Assembly: GCA_946403965.1 (NCBI GenBank)
Contig: CAMJBT010000031.1
Coordinates: 1 to 34,666, forward strand
Direction: 5' to 3'
From: an uncultured Pseudobutyrivibrio sp.
GTDB taxonomy: Bacteria > Bacillota > Clostridia > Lachnospirales > Lachnospiraceae
DNA length: 34,666 nt
The position numbers were made by a program, and so were the translations under genes. This document shows positions 7,455 to 15,192 of this stretch, one piece after another. The first letter of the stretch is position 1, and each line of letters starts with the position of its first letter. A model generated the notes under the pieces. That model ran no database searches and had not been told where the DNA came from. It saw nothing but the letters and a program-made list of their open reading frames with translations.

Positions 7455-8348
7455 ATGAAATTCAGTAATCCAGTTATACTATATATTGAAAGAAACAATA
7501 TGATCAATGATTTTATATCATATAGCGTTTATATGCGCTTTCTTACTGGCCTATCATATTTTAACTCAGCTGTGCTTGTTGCCCAAAGACGAGGTATAGG
7601 TTTTGCTGCAAGTGAAGCAACGTGGAAAAATCGTTTTGGAAGAGAGATAAAGCCTGGTGCAAATCCGCTGGTTATAATTAAGCCGTTTGCTCCCATAGAT
7701 TTGTTTTTTGAAGCAAGTGACACTTATAGCCCCAAGGGTGATTCCCTCCCCAGCTGGATTGCTGAAGACTCATCTCACATTCCAGATTTCCCTTGTAGGC
7801 CATTTGGAGTTAATATTGATTCTATTATAAAAATGCTGAACAATCATGGCGTGTATTATGATGAGAGAGGAATGGGTGAGCGAGCAGGTGGCATTATGGA
7901 ATACTGTGAGGTCCCGGTATTTGTAAAAGCTTATCATAATAAGGAATATGCTAGCATTCAGACACATTATGCAATGGTTGTTAATTCAAGGAAATCATCA
8001 GAAGAGAAAGCAGCTGCAGTATTTCATGAGATTGGACATTTGCTATGTGGTCACTTGCCGCAGGATGAGACATTGAAAAAATATAGCTGGATTGATTTGT
8101 CTATTTCCAAACGTGATCGAGCGAATTTTACAACTGAGCAGAAAGAATATGAAGCCGAAACTGCCTGTATGTTAATAATGAAAGGCCTTGGTTATGAATA
8201 TGACCGATCTAAGTATCTTGATGGTTATCTTGTAAACGGAGTTGAACCACAGTATGACTTGGAAATGTCTATAGCTGCTGCAGATCAGTTTTTGAGATGG
8301 ATGAAAGGTGATTCAGAATTGCTGCATTATATTCCAAATATTGCATGA
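7455..8348 (+). CDS. ArdC/ImmA-IrrE-like zinc metallopeptidase
   Basis: AGGAAG upstream selects the ATG at 7455 over the frame start at 7383, which overlaps DUF4238. The first third resembles the ArdC N-terminal domain, which binds single-stranded DNA: NSAVLVAQRRG, then WKNRFGREIKPGANPLVIIKP (compare the WxxxGRxVxxGxxxIxIxxP pattern). The C-terminal domain is a gluzincin of the ImmA/IrrE (DUF955) class with HEIGHLLCGH (H191, E192, H195) and a downstream third-ligand region EYEAETACMLI. ArdC-type proteins protect incoming DNA from restriction, while ImmA-type ones cleave repressors; either would suit mobile DNA. It lies 52 bp behind the DUF4238 gene. Confidence 0.75.
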   Translation: MKFSNPVILYIERNNMINDFISYSVYMRFLTGLSYFNSAVLVAQRRGIGFAASEATWKNRFGREIKPGANPLVIIKPFAPIDLFFEASDTYSPKGDSLPSWIAEDSSHIPDFPCRPFGVNIDSIIKMLNNHGVYYDERGMGERAGGIMEYCEVPVFVKAYHNKEYASIQTHYAMVVNSRKSSEEKAAAVFHEIGHLLCGHLPQDETLKKYSWIDLSISKRDRANFTTEQKEYEAETACMLIMKGLGYEYDRSKYLDGYLVNGVEPQYDLEMSIAAADQFLRWMKGDSELLHYIPNIA

Positions 8349-8500
8349 TAAAAAACAAGAAACGAGGAAAGCAATTCAATGCCCCCTACTATTCTTATGC
8401 AGTCAGAACAAGAGACGATCTCTTACCGCAGAACAATACAAGCTTTTCTTACACATAATTACAGAAACACCTTTTGAAAGGATGGTCATTAGGAGAAACT

Positions 8501-9859
8501 ATGGAGTATAAAATCTCAGAAACACTCACTCTTAGTGATGATGTTATTAATGAATTGGATAAATGCTTTGCTACTTCTGCATTTAATGCGAGGAATGGAA
8601 GCAGATATATTGCCTGTGTAGGAGAAAATGGGGATTATGGGTTAGATACAATTTTTGATGGTTTTGCAGAAACAGTTAAAACCTTAATAGCCAGTATTGG
8701 TGAAGGAAAGAATTGTGCTGATCCTCTCGTTTATCCTATTTTATATTGTGTAAGGCATAGTATAGAATTGTTTCTTAAAATGTCCTATGAAATGATGTTT
8801 GCAATTAAAGGAATCAAATCGAATAAGTCTACATTCGAAAAAGCAAGGGATATTTCTTTGAAAATAGAAATGTTAAAAAAAGACAAACGAGATCCGTTTT
8901 TTACAGAAACTGATGAGGAGTGCGATTTAGTTAAACAACAGAATCAAAAAATTGATGAAACAATAGCTTTGCTTTCAGAGCAATATGATTCATGTTGGGA
9001 CAAAATACTCTGTAACAAAGAGAATCAAATGACTCATAATCTAGAATCATTACATAAAGATATTATTGCTATTTATAATGTTGATGAAAGAATTCAAACA
9101 GAATATGATTTTATTGCAAAATATCTGGAAGATTATCTCAAGCGAGATCCAAACGGAGATATGTATCGTTATCTTGTAAATGATCATAATAAAAGACACT
9201 TTGTAAGTAAAGGTATTCAAACAGTCGATCTTCTCAAAATTGGAGAACAATTTATACACTTAAAAGCACTATTTGAGGATTATTTGAGCAATTTGTCAAA
9301 TATTCACAGAGAATACTCTACGTTAACATATTCATCAAAACTATCACGTAAGCAATTAGAGGAAATTTCTTTTTTAGTTCCTAAGCCAGATGAATTCAGC
9401 TCGATGATAGAGGCGTTCAAAATACAAATAATGACCAAATATCAATTATCAAAAAGCGACTTTGATAAAGCACTTAAAATTATCAGAAATCATAATGAGT
9501 TTTCGTGGAATACGGGAAAAGAATTATTATGTCAAAAGATAAGAACTGATGTATTAGCATTGATCAAGCAATGTGCTTGTGGTGAAAAAGAGTGGGAAGA
9601 TGCATACAGTTTTTTATCAAAAGATGAATTCTACTCAATACTAGCATTTAAAGAAATTGGTCGTTATCCATATCAGTATTATTCTGAGGACTACTATATA
9701 ATAGTTCGCGATTTCCAAAATAGACGACTGGATCGATATGCTCTTAAGCCTAACGTTGATTTAAAATTTGTAATAAGGGGGATGATAATATGTGGACAAC
9801 ATACCTATGCAGAATTATTAAAAACTCTACAATCCAGTGATAAACAACTAATAAGTTGA
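8501..9859 (+). CDS. HEPN-like helical protein of unknown function
   Basis: AGGAGA at 8491-8496 points to the ATG at 8501, giving 452 residues. The protein is largely helical. Residues about 78-100 read YPILYCVRHSIELFLKM, and later NQMTHNLESLHKDI; the pair RHxIELxLK plus HNLxxL is the pattern seen in uncharacterised HEPN-like domains. A canonical R-x4-H catalytic motif was not seen there, so this copy may be non-catalytic. No signal peptide or membrane segment. The last gene of the 5857-9859 run, it is followed by a terminator hairpin at 9942. The first-choice name is only a fold guess. Confidence 0.6.
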   Translation: MEYKISETLTLSDDVINELDKCFATSAFNARNGSRYIACVGENGDYGLDTIFDGFAETVKTLIASIGEGKNCADPLVYPILYCVRHSIELFLKMSYEMMFAIKGIKSNKSTFEKARDISLKIEMLKKDKRDPFFTETDEECDLVKQQNQKIDETIALLSEQYDSCWDKILCNKENQMTHNLESLHKDIIAIYNVDERIQTEYDFIAKYLEDYLKRDPNGDMYRYLVNDHNKRHFVSKGIQTVDLLKIGEQFIHLKALFEDYLSNLSNIHREYSTLTYSSKLSRKQLEEISFLVPKPDEFSSMIEAFKIQIMTKYQLSKSDFDKALKIIRNHNEFSWNTGKELLCQKIRTDVLALIKQCACGEKEWEDAYSFLSKDEFYSILAFKEIGRYPYQYYSEDYYIIVRDFQNRRLDRYALKPNVDLKFVIRGMIICGQHTYAELLKTLQSSDKQLIS

Positions 9860-9941
9860 CTTGGATGCGGAGTTTTTTCAGAAATGTTTGGGAAATAGCG
9901 ATTTATCTTATGCCATTTTTTATCAATGACACACAGACTTT

Positions 9942-9970
9942 AGCATTATATTGCAAAATATAATGCTTTT
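9942..9970 (+). terminator. Terminator hairpin after the HEPN-like gene
   Basis: AGCATTATATT at 9942-9952 pairs with AATATAATGCT at 9957-9967 around a GCAA tetraloop, followed by TTT. Bases 9971-10113 hold no convincing gene. Confidence 0.6.
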
Positions 9971-10113
9971 GCACAGTATATACCTTGAAAAGAAAATGCT
10001 AATCTCCAAATGTCATTGTTTATTCTTTTCAATCAAGCCGTAAATGAAACTATTCAACTGATAAGAGAAGAAAGTAATCATAATACCTCTATTCAAAATA
10101 AAAAGGAGAAAAA

Positions 10114-10284
10114 GTGGCAAAAGTATCGGGAAATAATCATAGTAAAATACAAATGAATCATTATTCTAATCAGAAAAATCCTAATAATTCCACGCATAGG
10201 GCTGTGCAGAATAATCGTTCAAATCAGATGAACCCCAATAATGTTCGCTATAAGGGTGAAAATGCCAATAAGTCTGGCAAATAA
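10114..10284 (+). CDS. Small Asn-rich protein, 56 aa (GTG start)
   Basis: A good ribosome site (AAAGGAG at 10102-10108) lies 5 bases before a GTG. The product is 56 residues, strongly enriched in Asn, His, Ser and Lys, with the pattern MNHYSNQKNPNN and MNPNN, no hydrophobic core and no Cys. It is followed by a terminator, so this is a self-contained short gene. Similar short Asn/His-rich proteins are familiar to me from Firmicutes as hypothetical proteins; the function is unknown. A competing 48-codon frame (10010-10156) overlaps it but lacks a ribosome site. Confidence 0.6.
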   Translation: MAKVSGNNHSKIQMNHYSNQKNPNNSTHRAVQNNRSNQMNPNNVRYKGENANKSGK

Positions 10285-10329
10285 AAATTAAAAGTGTGTG
10301 GCACACATAAGGATAATATTATATTTATT

Positions 10330-10366
10330 AAAAGGTTGCATGATCATAAGGTCATACAACCTTTTT
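10330..10366 (+). terminator. Terminator hairpin after the Asn-rich gene
   Basis: AAAAGGTTGCATGA pairs with TCATACAACCTTTT with a single C-A mismatch and a T-run (10361-10366). It lies about 45 bases after the stop of the 56-aa gene. Confidence 0.7.
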
Positions 10367-10393
10367 CTTATGTTTATGATTAGTTATGAAAAT

Positions 10394-10462
10394 GTCCTAA
10401 AGGGACGTTTAGTTGTCCTGAACAGCATTGCTAAATAAACTGAGTATGTGTTACTATATAAT
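10394..10462 (+). promoter_or_regulatory. Promoter of sigma copy 1: 21-bp-period direct repeats and TATAAT
   Basis: GTCCTAAAGGGAC at 10394-10406 and GTCCTGAA at 10415-10422 start 21 bp apart, exactly as at 2137-2165. Downstream is TATAAT at 10457-10462, but the -35 position 17 bp above it (about 10434-10439, AATAAA) is poor. A good -10, a poor -35 and direct repeats ending about 12 bp above it are what an activator-dependent promoter looks like. The ECF-type motif found before 11269 and 13488 is absent. Confidence 0.5.
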
Positions 10463-10495
10463 TAAGAGATAGGAGATGATATGTAAGTTAGACAG

Positions 10496-11061
10496 ACAGC
10501 TACAAGAGGAGGTTTTCAATGGGCAATGATGCGAAATTATACCGCCGTTTCCTCGATGGTGATGACAATGGACTTGCTGAGCTGATTGATATATATAATG
10601 AAGGCTTGTCGCTTTATATAAATAGTATTGTCAATAATATTTGTGAAGCTGAAGAATTGATGCAGGAAACATTTGTTAAAATAGCAATCAAAAAACCTGG
10701 ATTTAATGGCAAATATACATTTAAAACTTGGCTGTATACGATTGCAAGGAATTGTACATATGATTATTTACGTCACAGATCGAGGTATGCAGATTTTACA
10801 ATAGACGAATGCTTTTATCTTTCAGACGAGATTGATATTGAGAGAAAGTATCTCATTGATGAGCAAAAAATCGAACTTCATAAAGCTATGCAAAAAATAA
10901 AGCCTGATTATTCCCAAGTTCTGTACCTGATGTATTTTGAAAATTTCAAGACAGATGATATTGCGAGAATAATGCATAAATCAAAAAGCCAAATCAAAGA
11001 TTTGATATATAGAGCAAAAAAGTCATTGAAATCTGAATTGGAAAGGGCTGGCTTTATTTAT
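10496..11061 (+). repeat. 566-bp direct repeat, copy 1 (sigma gene)
   Basis: From ACAGCTACAAGAGG to the end of the sigma factor body this stretch matches 13465-14030 without gaps. All differences I can see (about six) fall in the first 65 bases; the following roughly 500 bases are identical. The match ends inside the last codons of the gene. Confidence 0.9.
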
Positions 11062-11079
11062 ACGGATTTATCAAAATAG
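10519..11079 (+). CDS. ECF-type RNA polymerase sigma factor, copy 1 (no anti-sigma partner)
   Basis: The start has a strong ribosome site, AAGAGGAGG. The 186 residues hold sigma region 2 (about 15-95, including EAEELMQETFVKI and FKTWLYTIARNCTYDYLRHRSR, the -10 binding and melting part) and region 4 (about 120-175, helix-turn-helix IARIMHKSKSQIKDLIYRAKKSL, the -35 binding part). It directs core RNA polymerase to special promoters. It is nearly identical to copy 2 (K6 versus E6 and a different last few residues: TDLSK instead of EEL). Unlike copy 2 it is followed by a terminator and not by an anti-sigma gene. Likely targets are the TGCGAAAAAA/CGTTTAATATATAGA promoters at 11192 and 13416. Confidence 0.92.
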   Translation: MGNDAKLYRRFLDGDDNGLAELIDIYNEGLSLYINSIVNNICEAEELMQETFVKIAIKKPGFNGKYTFKTWLYTIARNCTYDYLRHRSRYADFTIDECFYLSDEIDIERKYLIDEQKIELHKAMQKIKPDYSQVLYLMYFENFKTDDIARIMHKSKSQIKDLIYRAKKSLKSELERAGFIYTDLSK

Positions 11080-11119
11080 CAACAATAATAGCCAGCAAGT
11101 ACTACAAAGATTATACAAG

Positions 11120-11160
11120 AAGTAGAAGCGCTCTATCTTATAACGGGCTTCTACTTTTTT
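11120..11160 (+). terminator. Terminator after sigma copy 1
   Basis: AAGTAGAAGC at 11120-11129 pairs with GCTTCTACTT at 11147-11156, followed by a T-run. It separates sigma copy 1 from the CotH gene, so CotH must use its own promoter. Confidence 0.8.
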
Positions 11161-11191
11161 ATATATACTAATTATGACTGTTCAATTAAAC

Positions 11192-11228
11192 TGCGAAAAA
11201 AATCAATTAGTTCCGTTTAATATATAGA
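11192..11228 (+). promoter_or_regulatory. ECF-type promoter of the CotH gene
   Basis: TGCGAAAAAA starts at 11192 and CGTTTAATATATAGA occupies 11214-11228. The same two words with the same 22-bp offset occur at 13416-13452 before sigma copy 2. A -35 with an AA-rich end and a CGT-type -10 are usual for ECF sigma promoters. Confidence 0.6.
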
Positions 11229-11268
11229 GGCAAAATCATATCATATAACTGAGGAGCTGAAGAATGGT

Positions 11269-13335
11269 ATGAAAAATAAATTGAAACTAAAGATTTTTGG
11301 TATATTCTCAGGCTTGACAATAATCTTTACACATACAATAGTTCATGTATATGCAGGGGATTACCAGCCTTATGATCGTATGCAAGACTTAATAATGCTT
11401 GACGGAGAAAAGCAAGAATTATCAGTAGAGAAGGAATTGAAGTATCAAGAAGTTCCTGTTAAGTCATTTACGATCAGCAATCTTTCTCCCGATATTACAA
11501 CCAATTTTGACTATACTGATTGGTGGTATAGTGAATGGGAGGATTGTCGTTATGTATTTCTTCCTGTTACTGCTGATCGCAGTAATCTCATTATTACCTA
11601 TAGTGCCGATGAAACGCTATATTTAAATGGTCAGGCTATTAAGTCGGGAGAAATGACCTCGATGTTAGTTGATGCTGATACATTTCAAATTACTGTCGGA
11701 GATAAAGATTGCGGTACACTGAAGATTATGCAATCTAACATTGGGTGTATCTATCTGTCGACATCACACGGCGGATTGAATACTCTTGATAATAACCGAA
11801 GTGTTATAATAACTGGAAAAGCCCTGATGCTGAATGCAGATGGAGGTACTGAATACAATGGTAATATTGAAAAGCTTACAGCACACGGGAATTCCTCATG
11901 GGATTACAGTAAAAAAAAGCCGTACAACTTGAAACTGCCGCAAAAGGAAAACCTATATGGTATGGGAAAAGCAAAGAAGTGGGCTTTATTGGCGAATTAT
12001 CTCGATCACTCTATGATGAGGAATAAGTTGACAGAAGAAATGTGCAAGGCGGCAGGAATGGAATACGTTATGGATTCTGCTTTTGTTGATCTTTATGCTG
12101 ACGGCTCATATCGTGGCACATATCAGCTTTATGAACGAGTGCAGATACAGAAGAACCGTATCAATATTCGTGATTTGGAGGAAGTGACCGAAAAGCTGAA
12201 CAGCCGTGACCTCAATGAGTATACACAATGGGTATTTGGTGCTGATAGTGCAAACGAATATAAGGAAAACAGCTATAAATATTATGATATTCCCAATAAT
12301 CCTGAAGATATAACAGGTGGTTATCTGTTGCAGTTTCAGCAATGGAACAGATACGGCTATAAATGTAAAAGCGGATTCGTAACATCAAGAGGACAGGCTA
12401 TCGGCATTGACGGTCCTGAGTATGCTTCAAAAGCACAAGTCGAATATATCCGTTCGTTTGTGCAGGATATGGAAGATGCAATATATTCTGACAACGGATA
12501 TAATGCCAAAGGCAAGCATTACAGCGACTATCTTGATGAGGAATCACTTATTATCGCATATCTTGTGCAGGAGATCAGCGAAAATATTGATGCCACATAT
12601 TCCAGCTTTTATCTGTGGAAGGATTCGGACTTTACTGGTGACGGCAAGATGCATTTCAGTCCGGCGTGGGATTTTGACCTTGCTTATAATAACTTCCCGA
12701 CATTGCGTGTCAATTCAGACGGAAATATCGGCTATTCGTATAAGCCTGATAATCTGTTCGCCGCATATTTCCCCATACATGGCTATGAGGACGGCGGACA
12801 GACCTCATCTTCTGGCAGTGGTCGTCCGACTGTCGGTATTAGTTGGATCGGACAGCTTTATAAGCAGGACAATTTCAAAAAGCGTGTGGCAGAGATATAT
12901 TTTGAACGATTTGAGCCGTATCTGTCGTCGCTGAACGATAATGATAATCTGAATTTATTCAAAATGGCTGAAAATATCCGTCCCTCGGCTGAAATGAACA
13001 ATGCTCGGTGGCACACCTATGGTGGTGCAAGTTATTCTGTGTTTGGTTCTGCAACAAGTGGCACATCATTTATGGAGTCTGTGAACAAGGTAGGCGATTA
13101 CATTCATCATAGAGCTGACTGGCTGAATGATCTATGGAAACCATATACCTATGTCAAGGGTGATGTGAATGGTGACGGCGAGTTTAATGTATCCGATGTT
13201 GCATTATTACAGAAGTGGCTGCTTGCCGTACCCGATATACCTCTGTCGCAATGGCGGGCTGCTGACCTGTGTAAAGATGATAGATTAGATGTATTTGATT
13301 TGTGTCTGATGAAGCGAGAACTGCTGTACCAATAA
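11269..13335 (+). CDS. Secreted CotH-family protein with C-terminal dockerin
   Basis: GAGGAG at 11251 and the signal peptide (MKNKLKLK plus hydrophobic core, cleavage near VYA-GD) support this start. After a beta-rich N-terminal part come CotH kinase signatures: HGNSSWDYSKKKPYNLKL, KKWALLANYLDHSMMRNKL, YRGTYQLYERVQ, and the catalytic-type MHFSPAWDFDLAYNN. CotH proteins are atypical kinases that phosphorylate other exported proteins; dockerin-linked forms occur in cellulosome-type Ruminococcaceae. The C-terminus (about 625-688) is a type I dockerin with GDVNGDGEFNVSDVALLQKW and the second repeat CKDDRLDVFDLCLMKREL, so the enzyme should be anchored to a cohesin scaffold. Its upstream ECF-type promoter matches that of sigma copy 2, placing it in the sigma regulon. 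Confidence 0.9.
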   Translation: MKNKLKLKIFGIFSGLTIIFTHTIVHVYAGDYQPYDRMQDLIMLDGEKQELSVEKELKYQEVPVKSFTISNLSPDITTNFDYTDWWYSEWEDCRYVFLPVTADRSNLIITYSADETLYLNGQAIKSGEMTSMLVDADTFQITVGDKDCGTLKIMQSNIGCIYLSTSHGGLNTLDNNRSVIITGKALMLNADGGTEYNGNIEKLTAHGNSSWDYSKKKPYNLKLPQKENLYGMGKAKKWALLANYLDHSMMRNKLTEEMCKAAGMEYVMDSAFVDLYADGSYRGTYQLYERVQIQKNRINIRDLEEVTEKLNSRDLNEYTQWVFGADSANEYKENSYKYYDIPNNPEDITGGYLLQFQQWNRYGYKCKSGFVTSRGQAIGIDGPEYASKAQVEYIRSFVQDMEDAIYSDNGYNAKGKHYSDYLDEESLIIAYLVQEISENIDATYSSFYLWKDSDFTGDGKMHFSPAWDFDLAYNNFPTLRVNSDGNIGYSYKPDNLFAAYFPIHGYEDGGQTSSSGSGRPTVGISWIGQLYKQDNFKKRVAEIYFERFEPYLSSLNDNDNLNLFKMAENIRPSAEMNNARWHTYGGASYSVFGSATSGTSFMESVNKVGDYIHHRADWLNDLWKPYTYVKGDVNGDGEFNVSDVALLQKWLLAVPDIPLSQWRAADLCKDDRLDVFDLCLMKRELLYQ

Positions 13336-13350
13336 GGTGCAGCAGTTCTT
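13317..13350 (+). terminator. Terminator overlapping the CotH stop codon
   Basis: AGAACTGCTGTACC (13317-13330) pairs with GGTGCAGCAGTTCT (13336-13349), one G-U pair; the TAA stop lies in the loop and TTTATTTATT follows. Confidence 0.7.
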
Positions 13351-13415
13351 TATTTATTGATAATGATTGTTAAACAATCAAAAAATAAACTTTAGGATAT
13401 TTTTTTGATAACAGG

Positions 13416-13452
13416 TGCGAAAAAATGCTCCTATCTACGTTTAATATATAGA
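13416..13452 (+). promoter_or_regulatory. ECF-type promoter of sigma copy 2 (autoregulation)
   Basis: TGCGAAAAAA starts at 13416 and CGTTTAATATATAGA occupies 13438-13452, the same words and 22-bp offset as before the CotH gene. A sigma gene behind its own type of promoter suggests positive autoregulation. Confidence 0.6.
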
Positions 13453-13464
13453 AAAGGATGATAT

Positions 13465-14030
13465 ACAGCTACAAGAGGAGGTCTCCAATGGGTAATGATG
13501 CGGAACTATACCGCCGTTTTCTCGATGGTGATGACAATGGACTTGCTGAGCTGATTGATATATATAATGAAGGCTTGTCGCTTTATATAAATAGTATTGT
13601 CAATAATATTTGTGAAGCTGAAGAATTGATGCAGGAAACATTTGTTAAAATAGCAATCAAAAAACCTGGATTTAATGGCAAATATACATTTAAAACTTGG
13701 CTGTATACGATTGCAAGGAATTGTACATATGATTATTTACGTCACAGATCGAGGTATGCAGATTTTACAATAGACGAATGCTTTTATCTTTCAGACGAGA
13801 TTGATATTGAGAGAAAGTATCTCATTGATGAGCAAAAAATCGAACTTCATAAAGCTATGCAAAAAATAAAGCCTGATTATTCCCAAGTTCTGTACCTGAT
13901 GTATTTTGAAAATTTCAAGACAGATGATATTGCGAGAATAATGCATAAATCAAAAAGCCAAATCAAAGATTTGATATATAGAGCAAAAAAGTCATTGAAA
14001 TCTGAATTGGAAAGGGCTGGCTTTATTTAT
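13465..14030 (+). repeat. 566-bp direct repeat, copy 2 (sigma gene)
   Basis: Gap-free counterpart of 10496-11061 at an offset of 2969 bp. The flanking DNA on both sides is unrelated, so only the sigma gene and its ribosome site were copied. Confidence 0.9.
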
Positions 14031-14042
14031 GAAGAACTCTAA
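13488..14042 (+). CDS. ECF-type RNA polymerase sigma factor, copy 2 (with anti-sigma partner)
   Basis: AGAGGAGG selects the ATG at 13488, giving 184 residues; the frame upstream to 13458 includes the ribosome site and is not used. Regions 2 and 4 are as in copy 1, with only E6 and the C-terminal residues EEL differing. The stop lies 14 bp inside the following membrane-protein gene, the usual arrangement of an ECF sigma with its anti-sigma. It sits behind an ECF-type promoter, so it probably drives its own transcription and that of its inhibitor. Confidence 0.92.
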   Translation: MGNDAELYRRFLDGDDNGLAELIDIYNEGLSLYINSIVNNICEAEELMQETFVKIAIKKPGFNGKYTFKTWLYTIARNCTYDYLRHRSRYADFTIDECFYLSDEIDIERKYLIDEQKIELHKAMQKIKPDYSQVLYLMYFENFKTDDIARIMHKSKSQIKDLIYRAKKSLKSELERAGFIYEEL

Positions 14043-15174
14043 AGAAATAGCTGCGACTGTTTTTAAGAAAAGAGATGAACATCTTAAAAACAGTATGATA
14101 AAGCGCAGAAGAATGAAAAAATATGCCTATGTAGGCTCAATAGCTTGCTTATGTGCTATTGTTGTAGCAGTAGCTGCAAATCTACTTAACAATAATAATG
14201 GCAAGCTGCCTTTTGTATCGGATACATTTATTTCTGAATTTACTCAAAGCTATACTGTAGTTGAAGAAATAACAGAAGATAGTTACATTCAGTCGAATAC
14301 AAGTAATAACTATAATAATTCAGAACCTTCATCAGTCTGTGCTAGTTCTGTTGAACAAAAGTCATCAAGTATTCGTACTGAAAAAAGTACTGACGGAGAA
14401 GCAACTAATGTTGATACTAAATTAAGTAACGGCAATCAAACTCAGACTTCTACTTCAAATACAAGCGAATTCATGACAGAAAACGAAACTGTTAGAGAAC
14501 GCAGATGGGATGAAAAAAAACTTACACAGCAATTTCCAGAATTCTCCTATCAAAATACGATGTATGGATTGCGCGACGCTATTATTGAGAATGACTATAT
14601 AGGCGATTCGATAGGCAATGTATCGCTTACTGGATACGATGTCTATGAGGATAAATCATATATAATATCTGCAAATATATACCAGATAACAGACATTTCG
14701 AATCAAGCTGCTATTGCATTAAGATTTGAAAATACATCTTCATATTACGTTTATTTCAACAGAAATTACATTCCAAATACATTAGGGATGCTGATTGATG
14801 ATTTGAAAATGGAAAGTCTCCTTGTAATTGAAACTATGTATGTAAATGGTAATATTCCTGTTGACAATTTTCCTGCCGATGCTATGATTGATTTGATATT
14901 GGACAGTAGAGAGTGTGAATGCACGACCGATGATGTAATTCATAATACTGTTGTCTCATTTAGTGCAAGTATTCCTTTGCTCGGTATAAAAAACAAATCT
15001 GTAGCTCTTACAAAAGATGGCTACATTATCACAAATATTATGGAGAATAATAATCAATTTTACATTGGTGAAGCGAAGGTAAATGAGATTTGTGAGATAC
15101 TTGGGGTATATGATATTAGCTATACCAATATTGTAGTTCAAGAGCCTCAAAGCAGCGATCTTGTACTTGAATAA
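14029..15174 (+). CDS. Probable membrane anti-sigma factor of the ECF sigma
   Basis: The gene overlaps sigma copy 2 by 14 bp. The protein has a short basic cytoplasmic part (residues 1-32, KEIAATVFKKRDEHLKNSMIKRRRMKK), one transmembrane helix (about 33-53), a long Ser/Thr/Asn-rich extracellular linker (about 60-160) and a folded C-terminal sensor-like domain. This layout, with a small N-terminal sigma-binding part and an outside sensing part, is common for Firmicute anti-sigma factors, though no ZAS zinc motif is present. It probably holds the sigma factor at the membrane until an extracellular signal arrives. The C-terminal domain is not recognised. Assignment rests mostly on position and topology. 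Confidence 0.75.
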   Translation: MKNSKEIAATVFKKRDEHLKNSMIKRRRMKKYAYVGSIACLCAIVVAVAANLLNNNNGKLPFVSDTFISEFTQSYTVVEEITEDSYIQSNTSNNYNNSEPSSVCASSVEQKSSSIRTEKSTDGEATNVDTKLSNGNQTQTSTSNTSEFMTENETVRERRWDEKKLTQQFPEFSYQNTMYGLRDAIIENDYIGDSIGNVSLTGYDVYEDKSYIISANIYQITDISNQAAIALRFENTSSYYVYFNRNYIPNTLGMLIDDLKMESLLVIETMYVNGNIPVDNFPADAMIDLILDSRECECTTDDVIHNTVVSFSASIPLLGIKNKSVALTKDGYIITNIMENNNQFYIGEAKVNEICEILGVYDISYTNIVVQEPQSSDLVLE

Positions 15175-15192
15175 TACAAAAAGGTGATTATA

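Noticed and set aside
8308-8511. 67-codon frame between the peptidase and the HEPN-like gene
   Set aside because: Overlaps both genes' ends in another frame without a ribosome site; only NKRRSLTAEQYKLF looks protein-like.
10010-10156. 48-codon frame overlapping the Asn-rich gene
   Set aside because: No ribosome site, and it competes with a frame that has a good one.
12407-12934. 175-codon frame inside the CotH gene
   Set aside because: Arg/Ser/Ile-rich out-of-frame shadow of a well-supported gene; no ribosome site.
10496-14030. Sigma copies as the ends of a composite transposon around CotH
   Set aside because: No transposase, terminal inverted repeats or target duplications; each copy has full sigma regions and a ribosome site.
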